From contig QHYO01000201.1 of the NCBI GenBank assembly GCA_003224135.1, forward strand, positions 1-6,196: a stretch of DNA of 6,196 nucleotides, written 5' to 3'. Source of the stretch: Acidobacteriota bacterium. GTDB taxonomy: Bacteria; Acidobacteriota; Terriglobia; Acidiferrales; UBA7541. Every line of letters starts with the position of its first letter. Within the stretch, counting starts at the first letter, position 1. Position numbers and translations under genes: made by a program. This document shows positions 1 to 6,196 of the stretch, in pieces. The notes beneath the pieces are model-generated. The model worked only from the letters and a program-made list of their open reading frames with translations. It ran no database searches and was not told the DNA's origin.

Positions 1-290
1 GGCCCTACCCAGGAGAAAGAAACGCGCGAAATGGCGAGCATGACGATACCGAGCAGGAGCAGAGAAAGTCCGCGACTCCAGCTTTCTAAACGCGACCAAT
101 ATTTCCCCGGCTTGTAGAGCGCGCGAGCGCCCCAGACAATCAGCACGATGCTTAGCAGGAGCCAACCGATCCGCCGGCGATCGAAGAAGATGTGGTGCGT
201 TGCGCCGAGCCAGATGACGAGACCGCCAAGCAAAACAAAAATGATCTCGATCGAAAGGCGGAGCGATTTGTCGGGAGTGAGCAGAGGCAT
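1..290 (-). CDS. Small integral membrane protein, N-terminal part (cut by window edge)
   Basis: Reading the minus strand from an ATG at 290 gives 96 open codons with no stop before the left edge, so the gene is partial and its C-terminus lies outside. The protein begins MPLLTPDKSLRL and has three hydrophobic stretches at about residues 14-31, 41-58 and 74-88. They are separated by short basic loops (DRRR at 37-40; a Lys/Arg-containing loop at 60-73), as expected of a small inner-membrane protein. I do not recognise a family, and no catalytic motif is visible. No good Shine-Dalgarno sequence precedes this ATG, so the exact start is uncertain; the hydrophobic pattern and long open frame are the main support. 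It lies 59 bases downstream of the cyclophilin gene on the same strand, beyond a probable terminator, so co-transcription is doubtful. Confidence 0.6.
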   Translation of the reverse strand, partial: MPLLTPDKSLRLSIEIIFVLLGGLVIWLGATHHIFFDRRRIGWLLLSIVLIVWGARALYKPGKYWSRLESWSRGLSLLLLGIVMLAISRVSFSWVG

Positions 291-333
291 GGGAATCGGA
301 ACGTCAAAAGTAAAGAGCCAAAGTCAAAAAGCA

Positions 334-371
334 AAAAATCGTGCGCGTGCTATGCGACGCGCTCGATTTTT
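334..371 (-). terminator. Intrinsic terminator of the cyclophilin gene, probably bidirectional
   Basis: The sequence folds into a long hairpin. The outer arms 334-341 and 364-371 pair over 8 bp (AAAAATCG with CGATTTTT). After one mismatch (342/363), the inner arms 343-348 and 357-362 pair over 6 GC-rich bp, closing a loop at 349-356. On the minus strand the hairpin runs into a T-rich tract, as in Rho-independent terminators. It overlaps the end of the cyclophilin gene, whose stop codon (350-352) lies in the loop. Because the stem is flanked by A-tract and T-tract symmetrically, it could also stop transcription coming from the left on the plus strand. Termination itself is inferred. Confidence 0.7.
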
Positions 372-877
372 ACGTGATTGAGTGTGACGGCAGTGTTGGG
401 ACGATCGTTGCGGTCGCGTGGCAACGTGGAGATTTTGTTGGCGACGTCCTGGCCTTCCACCACTTCGCCAAAAATGGTGTGCTTGTTGTCGAGCCACGGT
501 GTTGCAGCAACGGTGATGAAAAACTGGCTGCCGTTGGTATTGGGCCCGGAATTGGCCATGGAAAGCTTGCCGGCTTTGGAATGCTTCAGCGAAGGATGAA
601 ATTCGTCGGCAAATTTGTAGCCTGGCCCGCCCATGCCGGAACCGTGAGGGCAGCCTCCCTGAATCATGAAGTCAGGAATGACACGGTGGAAGACGAGGCC
701 ATCGTAGAAAGCGCGCTTTTCTTTCTTTCCGGTTTTTTCGTTGGTGAATTCCCTGGTACCTTCAGCGAGACCGACAAAGTTTTCCACAGTTTTGGGGGCT
801 TCTTTTTCCAGCAGTCTAATGACGATGTTGCCTTGCGAGGTTTCGAAAATGGCATAGGTGCCAGCGGGACGAGTCAT
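350..877 (-). CDS. Cyclophilin-type peptidyl-prolyl cis-trans isomerase
   Basis: This is a 175-residue single-domain cyclophilin that catalyses cis-trans isomerisation of Xaa-Pro bonds to help protein folding. The core motif FHRVIPDFMIQGG lies at residues 63-75, NGSQFFIT at 115-122 and WLDNKHTIFG at 128-137. Matched to human cyclophilin A, the key residues are present: Arg65 (R55), Phe70 (F60), Gln73 (Q63), Phe120 (F113), Trp128 (W121) and His133 (H126). The insert TNEKTGKKEKRA near residues 45-56 is the usual bacterial loop. No signal peptide is visible, so a cytoplasmic location is likely, as for PpiB-type enzymes. The ATG at 877 is supported by an AAGGAG ribosome binding site at 888-883, five bases upstream. 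The gene appears to be its own transcription unit: 145 bases separate it from the upstream BNR gene, and a strong hairpin covers its stop codon. The ppiA/ppiB naming cannot be decided from sequence alone. Confidence 0.96.
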   Translation of the reverse strand: MTRPAGTYAIFETSQGNIVIRLLEKEAPKTVENFVGLAEGTREFTNEKTGKKEKRAFYDGLVFHRVIPDFMIQGGCPHGSGMGGPGYKFADEFHPSLKHSKAGKLSMANSGPNTNGSQFFITVAATPWLDNKHTIFGEVVEGQDVANKISTLPRDRNDRPNTAVTLNHVKIERVA

Positions 878-903
878 GCGATCTCCTTGGAGTGGGTACA
901 GAA

Positions 904-909
904 ATTATC
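904..909 (-). promoter_or_regulatory. Possible -10 box of the cyclophilin gene
   Basis: On the minus strand the hexamer GATAAT (5 of 6 to TATAAT) lies 26 bases before the cyclophilin ATG. A start about seven bases downstream would give a leader of roughly 20 bases that still contains the AAGGAG ribosome binding site. No good -35 element is seen at the usual distance; a TTGGCA lies only 11 bases upstream of the hexamer. This is a weak, pattern-based call. Confidence 0.25.
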
Positions 910-1022
910 GTACACGAGGCTGCCAAGGGATGCCACCGGAGGACAAGAGGAATGAAAAAAGAAGCAGGAACCAACACCAAGGGCGGAGCGGTAAGAGCGA
1001 AAGACACTCCAGAGGGAGCCGG

Positions 1023-2078
1023 TCATTTGGATTCCGCGCCGACAAATTGGGCGATGACGCCTTTGGGACCGGCGGCGAAGACGTGTTGTGCGTCGAGCGC
1101 AAAGAGAGCATTGAACGACTGCGACGCGAATGCCTTCCAGCGTACTCCCGCGTCTTGGGACAAATCGGAACCGTTGGTACCGACCGCGAGAAAAGTTTGC
1201 GCGCCAAGCGCAGCGACGGCCGAACGAAAGCCGGAAGGTTGTTGCGTAGCGGATTGCCAAGTCTTGCTGCGGTCATCGGAAAAAGCTGCAATGCGAAGAG
1301 CAACGCCCGGATTCGCATAATCGCCGCCCACCGCAAGGAAATGATTTTCGGTGGAAAAAGTGATCGCGAAGATTCCGGAAGAGGCGTTATCCGCGGCGAT
1401 GGGGACAGCAGCGGCAGACCAGGAATTGCCGCCATCGGAAGTGTGAAGCACTCGAGCAGCGAAAGCTCCAGTAGCAACAAAGAGCTCGCTTCCGGAGGTT
1501 ACTAGCAGATTGGAATTGCTTGCGGCAAAAGCACCTTCTTTGGGGAGTGCGGTAGGAAGATTTTGCGGGGGCAAGGGATTCCAACGGTGGCCATCAGCGG
1601 TCTGGAGGATGAGAAATTTTGCATTGATGGGATCTCCAAGCGCAAAGCATTTTATTTCCGACACGCAGGCAACGGAATCGAGAAAGAAAGCTTTGTTCAC
1701 GTCTGTGAACTGAAGTTCCCAAGTCGCGCCGCCATCGGCGGTTTTGTAGATGCGTGATTTATCTCCTTCGCCGCTCGACATGAGGTAGGCAGTGGTGCCG
1801 CTGATGGCAACGACGCCGCGGAAATCAAGGTCAGGCTCGCCGGGGACTGCGAGGCGAGTCCACGTCGCGCCATCATCGAGAGAGCGAAGAATGACGCCGT
1901 GCGAGCCGGAGGCCCAGATGGCGATGTGGCTGGCGGAGGAGATTTTCGCTGCGCTGATGCCGCGCAAGTTGGTATCGAGACCGGAGGTGAGGACATTCCA
2001 GGATTGTGCACGGGCGGCGGGCAGGCCAAGAGCGAGAGAAAGTAGAAAGAGGATCCCTTGAGAGGTCGGGCGGTGCAT
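1023..2078 (-). CDS. Secreted BNR/Asp-box beta-propeller protein (Ycf48/sialidase-like fold)
   Basis: This is a 351-residue exported protein. Residues 1-24 form a clear Sec signal peptide (MHRP, a hydrophobic core, then AARA before QSW). The mature part carries regularly spaced Asp-box motifs, [S/T]xDxGxxW: SLDDGATW at 66-73, TADGGATW at 113-120, a shortened TADGHRW at 160-166, TSDGGNSW at 213-220, and degenerate forms ending at Trp274 (DDRSKTW) and Trp314 (SQDAGVRW). Asp-boxes mark turns in beta-propeller blades; six are visible and a six- or seven-bladed propeller is likely. This architecture is shared by Ycf48/HCF136 assembly factors and by sialidases, but no sialidase catalytic set (FRIP motif, arginine triad) was recognised, so a binding or scaffolding role is more likely than glycosidase activity. 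The frame stays open 124 codons further upstream, but that stretch looks non-coding and the signal peptide fixes the start at 2078. No clear Shine-Dalgarno is present; a small hairpin lies just upstream. Confidence 0.88.
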   Translation of the reverse strand: MHRPTSQGILFLLSLALGLPAARAQSWNVLTSGLDTNLRGISAAKISSASHIAIWASGSHGVILRSLDDGATWTRLAVPGEPDLDFRGVVAISGTTAYLMSSGEGDKSRIYKTADGGATWELQFTDVNKAFFLDSVACVSEIKCFALGDPINAKFLILQTADGHRWNPLPPQNLPTALPKEGAFAASNSNLLVTSGSELFVATGAFAARVLHTSDGGNSWSAAAVPIAADNASSGIFAITFSTENHFLAVGGDYANPGVALRIAAFSDDRSKTWQSATQQPSGFRSAVAALGAQTFLAVGTNGSDLSQDAGVRWKAFASQSFNALFALDAQHVFAAGPKGVIAQFVGAESK

Positions 2079-2081
2079 GAG

Positions 2082-2098
2082 AGGATTGTAGCAATCCT
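2082..2098 (-). promoter_or_regulatory. Hairpin in the BNR gene leader
   Basis: Arms 2082-2088 and 2092-2098 (AGGATTG/CAATCCT) pair perfectly over 7 bp around a three-base loop. On the minus strand the hairpin ends three bases before the BNR start codon. It holds the only AAGGA-like sequence nearby, which is too far from the ATG to be a normal ribosome binding site unless the folded stem brings it closer. On the plus strand the same stem is followed by a T-rich run (TTTTGTTTT counted from 2098) and resembles a weak terminator. The stem is seen directly; any role is inferred. Confidence 0.4.
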
Positions 2099-2120
2099 TT
2101 TGTTTTGAACGGTGCAGATG

Positions 2121-2126
2121 ATTGTA
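2121..2126 (-). promoter_or_regulatory. Possible -10 box of the BNR gene
   Basis: On the minus strand TACAAT (5 of 6 to TATAAT) lies 42 bases before the BNR ATG. A transcript starting just downstream would include the 2082-2098 hairpin in its leader. No recognisable -35 element lies 16-18 bases upstream, where the sequence is GC-rich. Confidence 0.25.
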
Positions 2127-2297
2127 TTTTCCAGGGACGAGCGGCGGCGCCCCAAGCGTCACGGTGTGAATAGCGGCGGTCTCCGGCGCGAAGCGCGAGA
2201 TGCGTGACGTCAACGGCCTGACTTCCCGGGAGTTTGGTTGCGAAGAATCGAATTCTCTGTTCGCACAAATGACGCCACTAGTCATCCTTTCTAAGCG

Positions 2298-2327
2298 TTG
2301 CCAGCGCCCGCACTTTTGGTCTATGCT
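2298..2327 (+). promoter_or_regulatory. Possible promoter of the DUF305-LVIVD operon
   Basis: TTGCCA at 2298-2303 (5 of 6 to TTGACA) is followed after 18 bases by TATGCT at 2322-2327 (4 of 6 to TATAAT). A transcript from here would have a leader of about 165 bases before the ATG at 2500. It is the best sigma-70-like pair I see in the divergent region, but the call rests on pattern matching only. Confidence 0.3.
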
Positions 2328-2499
2328 GCGACCTCGGCATGATTGTCGGCGTAGGTTATTTAGTGCGCTGTCGCGTGTGGCTCCTTGAGCTACGCCCGCC
2401 GCTCGCGATTCGATAAAGATTTCCGGAGATTTTGAAAGTGCGGGCCGCATTTCTCCGTCTTGCGTTTTGCCGCTTCCTTTTAGCGTGAGAACACTGAAA

Positions 2500-3326
2500 A
2501 TGTTTAGCGTTTCACCGAAGTGGAGACTTTATCGTTTTTGCCGCAACCGGAAGCTCCATTCTGCAAGGGGATCTGTGATGCTGTGTGGCATGCTGCTCGC
2601 CACGAGCGCTCCCACAGGTCTCCTGTCCTCCCCTGGGCTCTTCTCCTCTGCTATGTGGGCACAGCAGAATGATTCCGCGACACCTGTTGTAGTGCAGCCG
2701 GGTCCGCCGGGTAAGCCGAGCAGGACGCTGCCGCCGTCGACGAGGGCCACGCTACCGCCACGGTCGCACGCGGATGTGGAGTTCATGCAGGGCATGATCA
2801 TGCATCATTCGCAAGCAGTGGAGATGACGGCGCTGATTGCGTCTCATACGGAGAATAAGGATCTGCGGTCGCTGGGGGCGCGAATCAGCAGCTCGCAGTC
2901 GGACGAAATCAAGTTTATGCAGCGGTGGCTGGCGGCTCGGGGAGAGCCAGTGTCCATACCCATGAAGGAGCCAATGCAGGGGCCAATGATGGGGGCCATG
3001 TCGGGAATGCCGGACAGGGATATGTCGAGCCATACGTCTCGGCAGCCGGGAGCTCTGATGCCCGGCATGCTTACGCAGGAGCAGATGGCGGCACTGCGGA
3101 AGGCGAAGGGCGCCGATTTCGACCGCTTATTTTTGACAGGGATGATTCAGCATCACCATGGCGCGTTGACAATGGTGAAGGATTTGTTCGACACCGCGGG
3201 CGCGGGTCAGGACGCCGACGTGTTCAACTTCGCGACGGATGCGGACAATACGCAACGAGCCGAGATCAGGATTATGCAGACTATGTTGGAGAACTTGTTT
3301 GAAAAAAGGCCGTCAGAGGAGAAACG

Positions 3327-3330
<4 letters not shown>
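2500..3330 (+). CDS. Exported DUF305 family protein with methionine-rich linker
   Basis: Counted from the ATG at 2500, this is a 276-residue protein with a long basic n-region and a hydrophobic stretch ending near AMWAQQ (residues 51-56), suggesting Sec export or an N-terminal anchor. The DUF305 family forms a four-helix, ferritin-like bundle. Both family signatures are here: DVEFMQGMIMHHSQAVEM at 92-109 and FDRLFLTGMIQHHHGALTMV at 207-226, each with adjacent histidines, plus matching second helices DEIKFMQRWL (135-144) and NTQRAEIRIMQTML (250-263). Between the halves lies a linker (155-196) with ten methionines. Histidine pairs with Met-rich segments suggest metal binding, possibly copper; this is inference, since DUF305 has no firmly known reaction. 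The start is uncertain: a TTG at 2467 is also in frame, and an ATG at 2578 has the better ribosome binding site (AAGGGG at 2565-2570) but would remove the basic n-region. The stop overlaps the next start by four bases, so the two proteins are probably made together. Confidence 0.88.
3317..3321 (+). promoter_or_regulatory. Ribosome binding site inside the DUF305 gene end, for the LVIVD gene
   Basis: AGGAG lies five bases before the ATG at 3327, within the last codons of the DUF305 gene. Together with the ATGA overlap (3327-3330) it fixes the downstream start and suggests coupled translation of the pair. Confidence 0.75.
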
Positions 3331-5393
<2,063 letters not shown>

Positions 5394-5403
5394 CCACAGC
5401 GCG

Positions 5404-5423
5404 AAACCGACGGTTTTCGGTTT
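5404..5423 (+). terminator. Weak terminator-like hairpin after the LVIVD gene
   Basis: Arms AAACCGA (5404-5410) and TCGGTTT (5417-5423) pair over 7 bp with a six-base loop, starting ten bases after the LVIVD stop codon. Only three Ts close the stem and no longer T-run follows, so it is a poor intrinsic terminator; it may act as a 3' end stabiliser or help termination. Confidence 0.4.
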
Positions 5424-5439
5424 AGCCCACGGAGCCAAT

Positions 5440-5457
5440 GGATCCGCAGTCGGATCC
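5440..5457. repeat. Perfect inverted repeat (GGATCCG-CAGT-CGGATCC)
   Basis: Seven-base arms at 5440-5446 and 5451-5457 pair perfectly around a four-base loop. No T-tract follows. It lies 16 bases after the previous hairpin in the gap between the LVIVD gene and the GH42 gene, so it may contribute to the 3' end of the operon mRNA, but no function can be assigned. Confidence 0.5.
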
Positions 5458-5507
5458 CCTTGCGCCAGCGCATTCAGAGATGACCCATTACCGAAAAGTT
5501 TGAGTGA

Positions 5508-5536
5508 TTGACAAGCGGCGAGTGTGGGCGGAAGAT
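5508..5536 (+). promoter_or_regulatory. Possible promoter of the GH42 gene
   Basis: A perfect TTGACA (5508-5513) is followed by a 17-base spacer and GAAGAT (5531-5536), which matches TATAAT at only three positions but keeps the second A and final T. The spacing is ideal and the site lies about 60 bases before the GH42 start, with an operator-like palindrome just downstream. Confidence 0.4.
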
Positions 5537-5548
5537 GGCGGGCGTTTG

Positions 5549-5564
5549 AAGTAAACGATTACTT
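5549..5564. promoter_or_regulatory. LacI/GalR-type operator candidate upstream of the GH42 gene
   Basis: AAGTAA (5549-5554) and TTACTT (5559-5564) form perfect six-base arms around ACGA, giving a 16-bp inverted repeat with CG at its exact centre. A palindrome with a central CG and GTAA/TTAC half-sites is typical of LacI/GalR-family repressor sites. It sits 12 bases downstream of the proposed -10 box and 33 bases before the GH42 ATG, where a bound repressor would block transcription. The regulator itself is not in this window; assignment to the family is inference. Confidence 0.5.
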
Positions 5565-5597
5565 TGGTGGATCAAGCGAGTGACGAGGGAGCGACTG

Positions 5598-6196
5598 ATG
5601 ATTACGCGGAGAAGATTTTTGGCGAATGGGGCCGTGGTGGCGACCGCCGCGGGAGTGAAGTTGCCGGTGTGGGCGACAGGGATAAACGTTGCGCGGTCCG
5701 CTGCCGTGGAACACGGACTCCTGCTGGGAGTGGATTACTACCCGGACCAGACGCCGGAGAGTTTATGGCCCGAAGACGCGAGATTGATTGCTGAGGCAGG
5801 ATTGACAAATGTGCGTGTGGCGGAGTTTGCATGGTCGTTGATGGAGCCGTCGGAAGGCAAGTTTGATTTTGCGTGGCTGGCGAGGTCCGTGGAGATTTTG
5901 CACAAACATGGAATTGAAGTGATTTTGGGGACACCTTCCGCGGCGCCGCCGCCGTGGCTTTCGGAAAAGTATCCGGAAATTTTGCTGGTGAACAGCCAGG
6001 GAATGACGGTGCAGCCGGGAGGGCGGCGGTTTACGTGTCCGACGAACAAGGTGTACCGAAAATTGTCGCTGGCGATTGCGACGGAGATGGCGAAGACGTT
6101 TGCGGATACGCCGGGAGTGATCGGCTGGCAGATTGACAATGAGTTCACGCTGCAACAGTGGGGGCGTTGCTATTGCAAGTATTGCCGCGCAGGATT
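5598..6196 (+). CDS. GH42 beta-galactosidase with Tat signal, N-terminal part (cut by window edge)
   Basis: The first 199 residues of a glycoside hydrolase family 42 enzyme are visible; the family usually has 650-700, so most of the gene lies to the right. GH42 enzymes release beta-linked galactose from oligosaccharides by a retaining mechanism. Residues 1-27 contain a twin-arginine motif (TRRRFL at 3-8), a hydrophobic stretch and a VWA site, so the enzyme is probably exported folded. The catalytic TIM barrel starts at GVDYYPDQTPESLW (44-57), followed by VRVAEFAWSLMEP (72-84), GTPSAAPPPWL (111-121) and WQIDNE (177-182). Glu182 is the acid/base residue; the nucleophile glutamate lies beyond the window. 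Cys147, Cys191, Cys193 and Cys196 match, with identical spacing, the zinc cysteines 106, 150, 152 and 155 of the Thermus A4 enzyme (acid/base Glu141). The ATG at 5598 follows a GAGGGAG ribosome binding site (5585-5591). Confidence 0.93.
   Translation, partial: MITRRRFLANGAVVATAAGVKLPVWATGINVARSAAVEHGLLLGVDYYPDQTPESLWPEDARLIAEAGLTNVRVAEFAWSLMEPSEGKFDFAWLARSVEILHKHGIEVILGTPSAAPPPWLSEKYPEILLVNSQGMTVQPGGRRFTCPTNKVYRKLSLAIATEMAKTFADTPGVIGWQIDNEFTLQQWGRCYCKYCRAG

Larger units (their letters stand above)
2079..2499. other. Divergent intergenic region between the BNR gene and the DUF305 operon
   Basis: These 421 bases lie between two genes transcribed outward and should hold both promoters. Visible elements are a tight hairpin next to the BNR start (2082-2098), a TACAAT hexamer on the minus strand (2121-2126), a TGACGTCA palindrome (2205-2212), a nested inverted repeat (2239-2265), and a possible plus-strand promoter (2298-2327). 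The open frames crossing the region lack codon character, family motifs or ribosome binding sites, so I see no gene here. Confidence 0.7.

Noticed and set aside
341..955. 204-codon open frame on the plus strand opposite the cyclophilin gene.
   Set aside because: It starts at a GTG inside the terminator stem, has no ribosome binding site, and is antisense to a cyclophilin gene with all family motifs.
858..1505. 215-codon plus-strand frame opposite the BNR gene.
   Set aside because: Arg/Ser/Gly-rich composition without motifs; the opposite strand encodes repeated Asp-boxes.
2205..2212. TGACGTCA palindrome as a regulator site.
   Set aside because: Eight bases are too short to be convincing alone; the symmetry does not extend outward, and no second copy was noticed nearby.
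2079..2450. N-terminal extension of the BNR protein by 124 codons (minus strand, start near 2450).
   Set aside because: The extension has no recognisable domain, is rich in Arg/Ser as read-through of non-coding GC-rich DNA often is, and would bury a perfect signal peptide that begins at 2078.
2467..2499. TTG start at 2467 for the DUF305 protein.
   Set aside because: It has no Shine-Dalgarno and adds 11 residues with no role; the ATG at 2500 already gives a complete basic n-region. The ATG at 2578 remains possible.
5440..5457. GGATCC-armed hairpin as an intrinsic terminator.
   Set aside because: The stem is perfect but no T-tract follows on either strand.

Overview
The window looks like chromosomal DNA of a GC-rich, free-living Gram-negative bacterium, most probably an acidobacterium of the Terriglobia/Koribacter type. 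That placement is an inference from three things: the moderately high GC content, the mix of secreted beta-propellers, a DUF305 protein and a Tat-exported GH42 glycosidase, and the general codon style. No rRNA, tRNA, CRISPR array, insertion sequence or phage gene was seen.

Left part (1-2078) is read from the minus strand. In transcription order it holds a secreted BNR/Asp-box beta-propeller protein (Ycf48/sialidase-like fold, 2078-1023), a single-domain cyclophilin peptidyl-prolyl isomerase with all key catalytic residues (877-350), and the N-terminal part of a small three-helix membrane protein that runs off the left edge (290-1). A long near-symmetrical hairpin with A- and T-tracts sits over the cyclophilin stop codon. 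It probably ends that transcript and may work in both directions.

A 421-base divergent intergenic region (2079-2499) separates the minus-strand block from a plus-strand operon. The operon has two genes that overlap by four bases (ATGA). The first encodes an exported DUF305 protein with two HH-type helical motifs separated by a methionine-rich linker. The second encodes a 688-residue secreted LVIVD-type beta-propeller with a charged, internally duplicated N-terminal linker and a helical C-terminal extension. The pair is the most interesting part of the window: it looks like an extracytoplasmic metal-handling or redox module (copper being the best guess), but its biochemical job is not known to me.

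After two small hairpins, a possible promoter and a 16-bp inverted repeat resembling a LacI/GalR-family operator, a GH42 beta-galactosidase gene starts at 5598 and runs off the right edge. It has a twin-arginine signal, the acid/base Glu182 and a complete four-cysteine zinc site. The operator-like site suggests sugar-responsive control of this gene.
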